DNA from: JAAGZL01 sp964628835 | Lineage (GTDB): Bacteria > Pseudomonadota > Gammaproteobacteria > Chromatiales > Chromatiaceae | Assembly (NCBI GenBank): GCA_964628835.1 | Contig: CAZVME010000004.1 | Coordinates: 21,371-85,370, forward strand | Length of the DNA stretch: 64,000 bases | Reading direction: 5' to 3' | Part shown: piece after piece, positions 7,742-17,400 of the stretch | Position numbering within the stretch: the stretch's first letter is position 1 | Layout: each line of letters opens with the position of its first letter | Position numbers and translations under genes: made by a program | The notes under the pieces: generated by a model | What the model was told of the DNA's origin: nothing | Databases searched by the model: none | The model's input: only the letters and a program-made list of their open reading frames with translations

Positions 7742-9178
7742 CTAAGCAGTTGCAGCAGCGGTACGTGCTCTCTGCACGCTGCCCTGCGAGTTGGCAGCTA
7801 AAACTGTCATCACCACGTTCACCAGCATCATCACGGCTCCGGCCAGGAAGATGGCCCCGCCCACTGCGCGCATGGCGTAGTATGGATGCATGGCCTCCAC
7901 CGATTCGGCAAAGGTGTAGGCCAGGGTGCCGTACTCATCATAGGCCCGCCACATCAGACCCTGCATGATGCCGGATACCCACATGGCCACGATGTATACC
8001 AAAGTGCCGATGGTTGCGGTCCAGAAGTGGGTATTGATCAGACGGGTGGACCACATCTCGATGTGATAGGTCTTGGTGATCAGATGGTAGATGGCGCCAA
8101 TACCCACCATGCCAACCCAACCTAAAGCCCCTGAGTGTACGTGGCCGATGGTCCAGTCGGTGTAGTGAGAAAGTGCATTCACGGTCTTGATAGACATCAC
8201 CGGACCTTCGAACACCGACATGGCATAGAAGGCCAGGGACATGATCAGGAAGCGCAAAACGTAATCGGTACGCAGCTTGTCCCAGGCACCAGACAGGGTC
8301 ATCATACCGTTCACTGCACCACCCCAGGATGGGATAATCATGGCCAGAGATACCGCGGCACCCAGAGAACCGGTCCAGTCCGGCAGAGCGGTGTACTGCA
8401 GGTGATGCGCACCCAGCCACACATATCCGAACATCAGGGCCCAGAAGTGGATCACCGACAGTCGGTAGGAGAATACCGGCTTGCCAGCCTGCTTGGGCAC
8501 AAAGTAGTACATGATGCCGAGGAAACCGGCAGTCAGGTAGAATCCCACTGCGTTATGGCCCCACCACCACTGGATCATGGCATCCTGCACTCCTGCAAAG
8601 ATAGAGTAGGATTTGAACAGGCCCACTGGAATAGCCAGGCTGTTTACCACGTGCAGATAGGTAATCATCACCATCATGCCCAGGAAGAACCAATTCGACA
8701 CATAGATGTGCGAGCTCTTGCGATGCACAATGGTCATGATGAAATTAAACATATAGGAGAGCCACACCACCGCAATGACGATATCAATCGGCCACTCCAG
8801 CTCCGCATACTCCTTGGCCTGAGTGAGGCCCAGCGGCAGGGTAATCACTGCGGAGACGATAACCAAGTTCCAACCCCAAAAGGTGAACCAGGCCATCTTG
8901 TTGCTCCAGAGTTTCACGCCACAGGTACGCTGTACCGTGTAGAATGCAGTGCCCATCAGGATACAGCCACCAAAGGCGAAGATAACCGCATTGGTGTGCA
9001 GTGGTCTGAGACGGCCAAATGACAAATATGGGCTATCAAAATTGAGTATGGGCCAGGCCAGCTCCGAGGCGATATACACCCCCACCAGCGCCCCAACTAC
9101 CAGATAGACCGCGGACATGATCGTGAACCAACGTACAACCGAATAGTTGTACTTCTGTTCCAATGTCGCTTCCAACAC
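7742..9178 (-). CDS. ccoN: cbb3 oxidase catalytic subunit CcoN
   Basis: A 478-residue heme-copper oxygen reductase subunit (C family) with about 12 membrane spans. It reduces O2 to water with high affinity and pumps protons. The metal-ligand histidines can be seen in LHTNAVIFAFGG, WWWGHNAVGFYL, GAHHLQYT and GHVHSGALGWVG, which carry the low-spin heme b, CuB and heme b3 ligands. The start is GTG with TAGGAG 7 nt upstream. It opens the ccoNOQP operon. A 410-bp upstream region contains two overlapping palindromes (9473-9500). High-affinity oxidase genes of this kind imply growth at low oxygen. Confidence 0.98.
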   Translation of the reverse strand: MLEATLEQKYNYSVVRWFTIMSAVYLVVGALVGVYIASELAWPILNFDSPYLSFGRLRPLHTNAVIFAFGGCILMGTAFYTVQRTCGVKLWSNKMAWFTFWGWNLVIVSAVITLPLGLTQAKEYAELEWPIDIVIAVVWLSYMFNFIMTIVHRKSSHIYVSNWFFLGMMVMITYLHVVNSLAIPVGLFKSYSIFAGVQDAMIQWWWGHNAVGFYLTAGFLGIMYYFVPKQAGKPVFSYRLSVIHFWALMFGYVWLGAHHLQYTALPDWTGSLGAAVSLAMIIPSWGGAVNGMMTLSGAWDKLRTDYVLRFLIMSLAFYAMSVFEGPVMSIKTVNALSHYTDWTIGHVHSGALGWVGMVGIGAIYHLITKTYHIEMWSTRLINTHFWTATIGTLVYIVAMWVSGIMQGLMWRAYDEYGTLAYTFAESVEAMHPYYAMRAVGGAIFLAGAVMMLVNVVMTVLAANSQGSVQRARTAAATA

Positions 9179-9472
9179 GGATTTTCTCCTATTATTTACG
9201 CTAAGCGCTTATATTTAAGGTTGCAGAGTGGAACCCCTGCATAGACCTAGTCACTCTACATCTAAATCAACAGGGCACAACTCCATTATGCCCAAAACCA
9301 TCCTGGCCATCTCTCCCCAACTATTAATATCACTTCAGCTGAAATTAAAGCACGCATAAACCGGTAAAGCACCCTGTCTTCCAGCCCAGCGAAACGGTTG
9401 GGCACTGGTTTACACGTCGTTCTGAAAAGAACGGCCTACAATGTATGGATATTCCACCAATTGTCAATATAT

Positions 9473-9500
9473 TTATGACTTTTGTCATAAGCGCGCTTAT
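9473..9500. promoter_or_regulatory. Two overlapping palindromes upstream of ccoN
   Basis: TTATGAC-TTTT-GTCATAA (9473-9490) is a perfect 7+4+7 inverted repeat. It shares its last four bases with ATAAGCGCGCTTAT (9487-9500), a perfect 14-bp palindrome. They lie in the 410-bp gap between ccoN and the stop of sfsA, about 300 nt before the ccoN start. The 7-4-7 spacing is like FNR/CRP-family operators but the half-site is not the FNR one. No canonical FNR box was seen in this gap. A related short palindrome, TAAGCGCTTA, occurs at 9202-9211 just before the start codon. Confidence 0.45.
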
Positions 9501-9588
9501 AGGTAGATAAACTACCCCATCCGCTCCCATCTTTTGGATACGCAGATAGTACCTGACTTCAACATAACATTAACCAGACTCTTATCAG

Positions 9589-10308
9589 CTAACAGGGTGG
9601 TTTCAGATCAAACTCTAGCCGCTGCTGCAACTCGATCTGGTCCGGGGTAATCCTCGCCCTGTAGGCCAACACCTCCACCCCACTCTGCACCGCCTCAGCC
9701 AGGGTTGCTGCGTACTCCGGGTCAATCTCCCAGGCTGGCGCAACCTGGTTGATCCCGGTATGGGCCACATTAAAAAAAAGCACCGCACGCTCGCCCTGAC
9801 GCACAACTTCCATCAACTCACGCAGGTGTTTGCGCCCACGGGTGGTTACGGCATCCGGGAACAGACCAACACCCTCCTCGCCCTGCAATAGGGTGAGGTT
9901 CTTAACCTCAACATAGCAATCAGGCCGCCCCTCACCCTTTAGCAACAGGTCAATGCGGCTGTTTTCCAAGCCGTATTTGCACTCACTTAGCAATTGCTCA
10001 TATCCGGCAAGCTCTCTAACCACACCTGCCTGGATTGCCTGTTTCACCAGGTGGTTGGCGCGCTGGGTATTGATGCAGGCCAAGTAACGCCCGACCACCT
10101 CCACCAGCTCCCAGGTGTAACGCAATTTGCGCTTGGGATTGTCCGAGTCGTACAACCACACCCGGCTGCCTGGATCACAACAGTTGCGCATGGAGCCGGT
10201 ATTTGGGCAGTGGGCGGTTACCAACTCACCGTTCTGCAACTCCACGTCTGCCAGGAAACGCTTGTAACGACGCAGCAGGCGTCCCTCCAATAGTTGTGGA
10301 TAGTGCAT
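9589..10308 (-). CDS. sfsA: SfsA family protein (sugar fermentation stimulation homologue)
   Basis: A 239-residue SfsA homologue of normal length. It begins with an OB-like N-terminal part (LLEGRLLRRYKRFLADVEL, then AHCPNTGSM) followed by a domain with the nuclease-like signature: SRIDLLL, CYVEVKNLTLL and FPDAVTTRGRKHL. The VEVKN and acidic residues resemble the catalytic core of the PD-(D/E)XK fold. The name comes from E. coli, where overexpression affects maltose metabolism; the true function is not settled and DNA binding has been reported. It begins 1 nt after the upstream gene's stop. Confidence 0.93.
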   Translation of the reverse strand: MHYPQLLEGRLLRRYKRFLADVELQNGELVTAHCPNTGSMRNCCDPGSRVWLYDSDNPKRKLRYTWELVEVVGRYLACINTQRANHLVKQAIQAGVVRELAGYEQLLSECKYGLENSRIDLLLKGEGRPDCYVEVKNLTLLQGEEGVGLFPDAVTTRGRKHLRELMEVVRQGERAVLFFNVAHTGINQVAPAWEIDPEYAATLAEAVQSGVEVLAYRARITPDQIELQQRLEFDLKPPC

Positions 10309-10309
10309 G

Positions 10310-11413
10310 TCAGCACAGACGGTTCAGAGCCAGGCCTGAATCCAACACCTTGCGCACTGCCCTGGCCCCATGTTCCATGGATTTAACCCGTCCCAGGTGA
10401 TGGAGAGTGATGGCTGCAGTGTATACCAGGGCGTCGTAGGTGGGCCCGTGCTGACCCTGCAAGGCTGCAACCCCGGCGTCTACTGCCGCTGCTACGGCCA
10501 GACCCCACGCTGTATCCTGCCCCGTCTCTTGCGGCATAGCTGCATCCGGTATCGGGGGCATGCGTACATTCTGGTCTATGTCTAACTCCTTGGGATCTAT
10601 GCCTGACTTCCGAAGTTCAGCATCGCCCGTGTAGCTATAAATGGTTCCAGCCTGGCGTAGGGACGGAACTACCCCACCCTCAACACCCTTGATCAGGAGT
10701 GCGGAATCAAACCCGGCATGGCGCGCCAGGGCCGCATATTTGGGTGGATAGGGATTGTGTACATAACCGGTCACGAAGTGGGTGCGCTTGCGTCCAGTTA
10801 GCGGCTTGGACAGCACCTCCACTGTGGTGAGCACCTGACGTTTTATCATCATGTTGCGCAGCCCAACCAGTGCATTCAGCTTGGGACAGAATTGGCTCTG
10901 GTCCAGATAGGACCAGCCTATGTCAGGATCGGCAATACGCCCAGCGGCCACCTGTGGCGATAGATCCACAGCCAATCCCTTGCTGCGCAGTATCTGATGA
11001 TGCGTGATGCCAAACTTCGGGCTCACCGATTCAAGTCCCAAAATCATCGAATTGACTCCACACTCTGCCAACACCGCAGGCAGGAAGGTGGAAGCTGGCA
11101 GACACTTGTTGAAACCACCAAACGGATCCACCAGATTGACCAGGTCATCCACATCGGCCACGACTTCCTCAGTGGCATCAAGGATGGCACTCAAGACACC
11201 TGCATTCTCCTCAGGGGTCTCTCGCTTCATACGCAGAGCAATGAAAAAGATGGCGGCCTGTACCGGGTCCACCACCTCATCCAGGATACTCTGTGTAGCC
11301 AAATGCGCCTCCTCGGTGGAGATGCTTTTGCTAAGTTCCGGTCCGGTGGCCACACGCTGGATTACCGAATGCATGAGCGCATTCAAATCTGTTGTTTCTG
11401 TTGACTCTGACAT
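10310..11413 (-). CDS. Anthranilate phosphoribosyltransferase-like protein (TrpD2/YbiB type)
   Basis: About 367 residues with the glycosyl-transferase family 3 layout: an alpha-helical N-terminal part (EEAHLATQSILDEVVDPVQ, then AIFFIALRMKRET), then a nucleoside/PRPP-type domain with NLVDPFGGFNK, SPKFGITHHQIL and HAGFDSALLIKGVEGG. The glycine motif expected of true TrpD (GTGGD) is replaced by DPFGGFNK, so this is probably a TrpD2/YbiB-like DNA-binding relative rather than a tryptophan enzyme. No other trp gene is nearby. The ATG at 11413 has AAGGG about 8 nt upstream; a TTG at 11443 would overlap the preceding gene and is less likely. Confidence 0.8.
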   Translation of the reverse strand: MSESTETTDLNALMHSVIQRVATGPELSKSISTEEAHLATQSILDEVVDPVQAAIFFIALRMKRETPEENAGVLSAILDATEEVVADVDDLVNLVDPFGGFNKCLPASTFLPAVLAECGVNSMILGLESVSPKFGITHHQILRSKGLAVDLSPQVAAGRIADPDIGWSYLDQSQFCPKLNALVGLRNMMIKRQVLTTVEVLSKPLTGRKRTHFVTGYVHNPYPPKYAALARHAGFDSALLIKGVEGGVVPSLRQAGTIYSYTGDAELRKSGIDPKELDIDQNVRMPPIPDAAMPQETGQDTAWGLAVAAAVDAGVAALQGQHGPTYDALVYTAAITLHHLGRVKSMEHGARAVRKVLDSGLALNRLC

Positions 11414-11435
11414 TACTAACCCTTGGGTACTCTGG

Positions 11436-11774
11436 CTACTCAACCACCTTCACCACTCCCAACATCTCTGGATGGGGTTCGCAGGTATATGGAAATGTCC
11501 CCACCGTCTCAAAAGTGCGTTCGTGGGTCTCATCCGGAAAAAAATACTCGGATGGTTTTTCGCCCGCATCTTTAAACCAGACGCTGTGATACTGCCGCCG
11601 CTCCTGGTTGGTCCAGCGCACCTTGGAACCCTTCTTTACCGTGATCTCCTTGGGTATAAACTTGAACTTCTTGATGGAGACATCGGTGACCCCGGCAGCC
11701 ATTCCGTCCGCCAATGCTGCAGCTGGCTGGAGTAAAGAGCCGAGAAGCAAAATGAAAAACACTCTATATTTCAT
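11436..11774 (-). CDS. Periplasmic cupredoxin-domain protein
   Basis: A 112-residue protein with a Sec signal peptide (cleavage probably after ALA near residue 22) and a plastocyanin/amicyanin-like domain. The four type-1 copper ligands are present: His63 (QYHSVW), Cys98 and His101 (YTCEPHPEM) and Met104. It should be a small blue-copper electron carrier in the periplasm; its partners are unknown, though the cbb3 oxidase and oxidative-stress genes are close. The ribosome site is AAGGAG, 8 nt from the ATG. Confidence 0.88.
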   Translation of the reverse strand: MKYRVFFILLLGSLLQPAAALADGMAAGVTDVSIKKFKFIPKEITVKKGSKVRWTNQERRQYHSVWFKDAGEKPSEYFFPDETHERTFETVGTFPYTCEPHPEMLGVVKVVE

Positions 11775-11842
11775 TTCATGATCTCCTTTTCTCGCAATAG
11801 TATGTGGGAACTCGAGTGTCTATTAATATAGTAGGACAAACC

Positions 11843-11898
11843 TTGGTTAGGTTGATTCAATGGGTAGCCTGGACCCCAGGCTACCCGCTGCTAACCAA
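11843..11898. terminator. Nested hairpin between peroxiredoxin and cupredoxin genes
   Basis: The inner stem is 11 perfect base pairs, GGGTAGCCTGG (11862-11872) with CCAGGCTACCC (11876-11886) and a 3-nt loop. An outer stem, TTGGTTAG (11843-11850) with CTAACCAA (11891-11898), encloses it. It starts 9 nt beyond the peroxiredoxin stop codon. No T run follows on the minus strand, so it may slow or process the transcript rather than act as a classic intrinsic terminator. Confidence 0.6.
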
Positions 11899-11906
11899 TT
11901 TGAAGC

Positions 11907-12503
11907 TTAGAGTTCGGCGTGGTTCTCTGCCAGATACTTGGCCACACCGTCGGTGGAACCCTTCATACCAGCCTTGCCCTTCTGCCATCCAGCCGGGCAG
12001 ACCTCTCCATGCTCTTCGGTGAACTGCAGGGCATCCACCAAACGCAGCATCTCATCGATATCGCGTCCCAGGGAGAGGTTGTTCACCACCTGGTGTTGAA
12101 CTACACCCTCCTTGTCAATGAGGAAGGAACCACGCAGGGCGATACCTGGGCCGGTTCGCATATCATAGGCGTCGGTGACCGACTTATCGATATCTGCAAC
12201 CATTGGGAACTGTACATTGCCGATTCCACCTTTATTGATTTCGGTATTCTTCCAGGCCAGATGGCTGAAGTGTGAATCAATGGAGACGGCGATGACCTCT
12301 ACGTTGCGCTTCTTAAACTCCTCGAGACGATGATCAAAGGCAATGATCTCGGAGGGACAGACAAAGGTAAAATCCAGAGGATAGAAAAATAGAACCACAT
12401 ACTGACCCTTGTAGTCTGAAAGAGATATCTCCTGGAAGCTATTATCTGGCATCACAGCCTGGGCTTTGAAATCCGGGGCCTCTTTAGCAACTAATACGGT
12501 CAT
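11907..12503 (-). CDS. Typical 2-Cys peroxiredoxin (AhpC/Prx1 group)
   Basis: A 198-residue thiol peroxidase that reduces H2O2 and organic peroxides. The peroxidatic Cys49 lies in DFTFVCPSE and the resolving Cys169 in EVCPAGW. The middle GGIGN motif is close to the GGLG motif of robust or sensitive eukaryote-type peroxiredoxins. The C-terminus is short (AKYLAENHAEL). No ahpF is adjacent, so reduction by thioredoxin or another donor is likely. The ribosome site AGGAG is well placed. It lies in a row of redox-defence genes with a superoxide reductase just upstream. Confidence 0.95.
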   Translation of the reverse strand: MTVLVAKEAPDFKAQAVMPDNSFQEISLSDYKGQYVVLFFYPLDFTFVCPSEIIAFDHRLEEFKKRNVEVIAVSIDSHFSHLAWKNTEINKGGIGNVQFPMVADIDKSVTDAYDMRTGPGIALRGSFLIDKEGVVQHQVVNNLSLGRDIDEMLRLVDALQFTEEHGEVCPAGWQKGKAGMKGSTDGVAKYLAENHAEL

Positions 12504-12617
12504 TTTACTGTTCTCCTAATTTATATGTTATTTGTACGTTATTTGCTTGCTTCAACTGGCTGGCAGGCCCACTAGTCCAGGCCATACCAACCGTTTACTG
12601 TTTTGGTTGTTTCTGGA

Positions 12618-13007
12618 TCAATGCACCTTCACAGCCACTGGGTCACTCTCCCACAGGCCGTGCTTGGTGCAGTAGGACATGGCACTTAGGCTCAGCTCAT
12701 CATCGGTTGGAACCACGTTAAAGGTTACCTCGGCATTACCCTTGGCGCCATTTCCACCCATAGAGCCGGGAGGGAAGCTGGCTTCAGCCAGCAGGGTCTG
12801 ACCATTGTACAGCTGTACGGATTTTATGTAGTGATCCATATCATCAGGATGTGCATACTCGTTACCCATCTTCACGGTAACGGCAAAGGCCTGATTCTTG
12901 GCGGCGCTCTCAGCACAGTGAATGAATGGGGAGTGACGATCAATGTAGTCCTTCTTGGCATCTTTCTCCACTTGATCAATATCTACGTAACGATTGATTA
13001 CAGGCAT
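12618..13007 (-). CDS. Class II-type superoxide reductase (neelaredoxin/desulfoferrodoxin family)
   Basis: A 129-residue single-domain protein that should reduce superoxide to peroxide without making O2, at a mononuclear Fe(His)4Cys centre. Probable ligands are His25 (RHSPFI), His53 (YAHPDD), His59 (MDHYI), Cys113 and His116 (SYCTKHGLW). There is no N-terminal rubredoxin-like desulforedoxin domain, which makes it class II. The usual Glu-Lys next to the first His is not present in the canonical form; the region reads DYIDRHSPFIH. The ATG at 13007 follows AGGAGAAG; an in-frame start 16 codons upstream has no such site. The product peroxide could be removed by the peroxiredoxin next to it. Confidence 0.87.
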   Translation of the reverse strand: MPVINRYVDIDQVEKDAKKDYIDRHSPFIHCAESAAKNQAFAVTVKMGNEYAHPDDMDHYIKSVQLYNGQTLLAEASFPPGSMGGNGAKGNAEVTFNVVPTDDELSLSAMSYCTKHGLWESDPVAVKVH

Positions 13008-13296
13008 GACTTCTTCTCCTAACTTAGAGTTAATTCCAAATACGCATCTGTTCATATACCATCAAACTTGTCGCTATTCTGTCATTTTAGTCGATAGTCT
13101 GTCAACCATTATTTTGATATCAATCAGTAATCACCACGCCGAATATAATATATAGTTAAATGGTATAGTCGGTTATTACCGCATGACCCAAGAGGTTAAT
13201 ACAGCATAGGGTATGGGTGCGTATATTTTTTGCCTTCAGGTCAGGGCATACATGCGGCTGAACCAGATCAAGGAACTTCTATCAGAGGAGTAGAAT

Positions 13297-14301
13297 ATGA
13301 ATAAGAAACCCCACAAGGCCACGTTTGCCGGAGGCTGTTTTTGGTGCGTAGAGGCTACTTTCAAGGGGATCCCGGGTGTTGTGGATGCCATATCTGGCTA
13401 CACCGGCGGGCAGGCGGAAGATCCAACCTATGAGCAGGTATGCTCAGGCGCTACGGGACATATAGAAGCAGTAGAAGTGCATTTTGACCCGGAAATGGTC
13501 AGTTACAAAGGGTTAGTGGAGGCCTTCTGGCGCCAGGTTGATCCTACAGATCGACATGGTCAGTTTTCTGACCGGGGGCCACAGTACCAACCGGTCATCT
13601 TTTACCATAACGAGAACCAGAGGGAGATTGCAGAAAGGTCACGGGATGAGTTAGACAAATCAGCGCGTTATATCAGGCCTATGGACACCGATATAGTTCC
13701 TGCAACACGTTTCTATCCGGCTGAAGTGCATCACCAGGGTTACTCAGCAAAAAACCCGGCCAGATACAAGATGTATCATTACGGTTCTGGGAGAGAGATC
13801 TTTCTACAGAAGACTTGGCGTGATGAAGAGGTCGACGTTGCTGCAGATGCCCACAGGAGACACGAGTACCATAAGCCATCAGACCAGAAGATCAAGAAGA
13901 GACTCACCAACACCCAATATAACGTAACCCAGCATGGAAATACTGAACGGCCATTCCACAATGACTACCATAACGAAAAACGGGATGGCGTATATGTGGA
14001 CATAGTCAGTGGTGAACCACTATTCTCTTCAGTGGACAAGTACGACTCAAAAACCGGCTGGCCGAGCTTTACCAAAGCCATAGACCTGAAATACATCACA
14101 GAGCATAAAGATTTCATGATGATGCCGCCCCGCACCGAGGTGCGCAGTTATTACGCTGACTCACACCTGGGGCATATATTCAATGACGGGCCGGCCCCAA
14201 CCGGACAGCGCTACTGCATCAACTCTGCAGCACTACGCTTTATACCCAAAGAGAAACTTAACGAGGAGGGTTACGCACATCTGATCGATCTATTTGATTA
14301 A
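13297..14301 (+). CDS. msrAB: Bifunctional methionine sulfoxide reductase MsrA-MsrB
   Basis: A 334-residue fusion. The N-terminal MsrA domain (about 1-165) has the catalytic GGCFWCVEA with Cys14. The C-terminal MsrB domain (about 200-325) has GWPSF, the HLGHIFNDGP segment and RYCINSAALRF with catalytic Cys near 307. Together they reduce both S and R epimers of methionine sulfoxide. The MsrB part lacks the CXXC zinc pairs of many MsrB proteins. There is no signal peptide, so it is cytosolic. AGAGGAG precedes the ATG. The gene is divergent from the superoxide reductase, and the 290-bp gap between them probably holds promoters for both. Confidence 0.96.
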   Translation: MNKKPHKATFAGGCFWCVEATFKGIPGVVDAISGYTGGQAEDPTYEQVCSGATGHIEAVEVHFDPEMVSYKGLVEAFWRQVDPTDRHGQFSDRGPQYQPVIFYHNENQREIAERSRDELDKSARYIRPMDTDIVPATRFYPAEVHHQGYSAKNPARYKMYHYGSGREIFLQKTWRDEEVDVAADAHRRHEYHKPSDQKIKKRLTNTQYNVTQHGNTERPFHNDYHNEKRDGVYVDIVSGEPLFSSVDKYDSKTGWPSFTKAIDLKYITEHKDFMMMPPRTEVRSYYADSHLGHIFNDGPAPTGQRYCINSAALRFIPKEKLNEEGYAHLIDLFD

Positions 14302-14318
14302 TCTAAGTTGCTAAGCGT

Positions 14319-14353
14319 ACTATCGTTCGAATAATTATAATTCGAACGATAGT
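14319..14353. terminator. Strong 14-bp hairpin after msrAB
   Basis: ACTATCGTTCGAAT (14319-14332) pairs perfectly with ATTCGAACGATAGT (14340-14353) around a 7-nt loop, 18 nt after the msrAB stop. The T run downstream is weak (CTTATCT), so termination strength is uncertain. The site lies between msrAB and the sensor kinase and may also act as an operator. Confidence 0.55.
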
Positions 14354-14412
14354 CTTATCTAACTCAGGACCTGGCATGGACGCAGATCTTTAAGCAGTAA
14401 ATCGGATATAGC

Positions 14413-17400
14413 ATGCCAGCCACAACAGAGTCATACATAAACTCTAATTCAGCAAGAGCCTGGATTGTGCTTCTGTTTCTCTGCCTGCTACCAATTCCAA
14501 CAATCGCACAACAAAGCGGTGAACCGCTAACCCTGCAACTAAAATGGAAACATCAATTCCAGTTCGCCGGTTACTACATAGCACTGGAAAAGGGTTATTA
14601 CGCGGAGGTCGGCCTGGATGTAACCATCCAACCACACGGTGGAATCAAATCACCCACTGCTACCATGCTTGCTGGCAACGCTGATTACGCCGTAACCAGC
14701 TCAGACATCGTAATCCACCGGGCATTGGGAGAACCTGTAGTTGCACTTGGTGCGATCTTTCAGCACAGCGCCTACGGCTTCCTGGTCAGGGAAGACTCCG
14801 GTATCAAAAGTGTAGAAGATTTTGCTGGGCGCAAGGTAATGCTGGGCACTGGCAGTCAGGATGCGGCACTCCAGGCCACACTCAGAAGCGCCGGAATAAA
14901 ACCAGCAGACATCACCCAGCTCCCCTCCAGCTTCGATGTGAACTCCCTGATCCAGGGAGAGACAGATGTATTCAATGCCTATGTAACCGATCAAAGATTC
15001 AGCCTGGAGCAGGCTGGTGTTGCCGGACGCTATATCTTACCCATCAAGTATGGCGTGGATTTCTATGGTGATGTCCTGGTAACCACCGAAAAAGAGATTG
15101 AACAACATCCAGAAAGAGTTGATAGATTTCTGCAGGCCAGCCTCAAGGGTTGGGATTATGCCCTGACACACCAGGATGAAGCCATTGACCTGATTCAAAA
15201 AAAATATAATAGCCAGAGGATGAATTACAAACATCTGGCGTTTGAGGCTCACGCCACCCGGGAGTTGATCCAACCACTACTGGTCACCCTTGGGCACATG
15301 AACCCAGCCCGCTGGAAACAGATCAAAAACACCCTGGAGGAGCATGGCTTCATCAAACCAGGCAGTAGCATAGATGGCCTCATCTACAAACCCACCACCA
15401 CAGAAAATGCCTGGGCCAACTTAATTGCCAGACATGGCATCGCTCTGGGTCTTGGAACACTGGTAGTCTACATAATCGTCCTGCTGTTGCTGCTGTTAAA
15501 AGTACACCGGCGGTACCGCAGCAGCACAGTGGAATTGGCAAAGAGTGAGCGTCGTCTGCGTGGAGCACAAGAACACGCAAACATTGGCCACTGGTCATTA
15601 TCAGCAGACAATAGTGGTGCGCAGTGGTCTGATCAGGTCTATCACATCTTCGGTCTGGACCCATCAATGCCATCAGACGATGAGACACTTAAATCCATTA
15701 TGCGTAGTGATGAATACGCAAGCATGCAGGAATCCATCAGAAACAGCTTGAATACCGGCCAAGAGCACCACATGGAGTATCGCATTAGCAGACCTGATGG
15801 GAGTGAATGCTGGGTGGAGTGCCGCGGGCTCCCTAGCACAAGCACAGACGGCAAGACTGACAAAATATCCGGTTTCATTCAGGACATAACCAATAGAAAG
15901 CGGATCGAAGAGGAACTGAGATCCGAGCGGGATTTTGCTGAAGACCTAATCAACTTGGCCCGGGCAATCGTATTGGTATTAGACACACAAGGTAAAATTA
16001 TTCGATTCAACCAATACCTGGAAGATATATCAGGCTATAGCCTGGAGGAGGTCAAAGGCAAAGACTGGTTCACCACTTTTCTTCCGGCAATGGACCATGA
16101 AAGGATCAAGATCCTATTCCAAGCGGCCATAAAGGGCATTCACACCAAGGGCAATATCAATCAGATTCGCACCAAAGCGGAAGATAAACTGGATATTGAG
16201 TGGTATGACACAACCATAACCGACAGTGATGGCAACACTACGGGATTATTGATAATTGGCCAGGACATCACCCAACGCATCCAGGCGGAGAAAGAGCAGA
16301 AGAGATTGCGGTCAGATCTACAACGAGCCCAAAAGATGGATGCCATGGGGCAACTTACCGGTGGTGTAGCCCATGACTTCAATAATCTATTGGGCATCAT
16401 CGTTGCCAATCTGGATATGCTTAAGGCTGAAGTTGCTGGCAGTGGCCCTGCAATGCGGCGATGTGAATCCGCACTCAGCGCGGCGCTGCGCGGCTCTGAC
16501 CTCACCAAACGCCTGCTGGCCTTCTCCAGCCACGCCCCCACAGAGGCCGTACTACTGAATATAAATTACGTCATCAACGACATACTGGAGATGATAGAGA
16601 AATCCCTTACTGCATCCATTAGGGTTGAGACGACACTGGCATATGATCTCTGGCTTACCACCATCAACCCAGGTGAGTTAGAGGACACCCTGATCAATCT
16701 GGCAATCAATGCCAGGGATGCGATGCCCAATGGCGGCGACCTTTGCATTGAAACTACAAACATCACACTGAACCAGAACGATATTGAAGACCACTACAAT
16801 GTAGCAACCGGAGATTATGTACAACTGGTTGTCAGTGATAATGGAGTTGGCATACCGGAAGATATCCTGGAGCGCGTATATGAACCTTTCTTCTCAACCA
16901 AACCACAGGGACAAGGCACCGGGCTTGGGCTTAGCATGGTGTATGGTTTCACCCAAAGCGTAGATGGCCATATTAAAATCACTTCCGTACCCGAACAAGG
17001 CACCAAGGTAGAGATACTCCTACCTCGTAGCACCACGGCTCCAGACACCACTATCACATCAGATCAGCCCTCATCCACCAACAATGAAATCATACTTGTG
17101 GTGGATGATGAAATAGAACTGGCCCTTATCGCCAAGACATCACTAAATCTGATTGGCTACAGGGTATTGACCGCACACAACGCCACCGAGGCACTCAAAC
17201 TGCTGGAACAAAATCACAATATAGCTCTCATGTTCAGCGATATCATCATGTCCGGTGGAATGAACGGGTTTGACCTGGCGAAAGAGGCAAAAAGACAACA
17301 TCCACAGCTGAAGATTCTTTTGGCCTCCGGTTTCACCCAGGACCTGGACCACGAAATGTTTGAACAATATGGAAAGAACATGCTGGTCAAGCCATACCGT

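Noticed and set aside
8135..9022. Long open frame of 295 codons on the plus strand
   Set aside because: It lies entirely antisense to ccoN, is rich in His, Gln and Arg as expected of an antisense frame, and has no ribosome site.
13114..13123. TTGATATCAA palindrome between SOR and msrAB
   Set aside because: It contains both FNR half-sites but without the required four-base spacer, so it is not an FNR box; probably chance.
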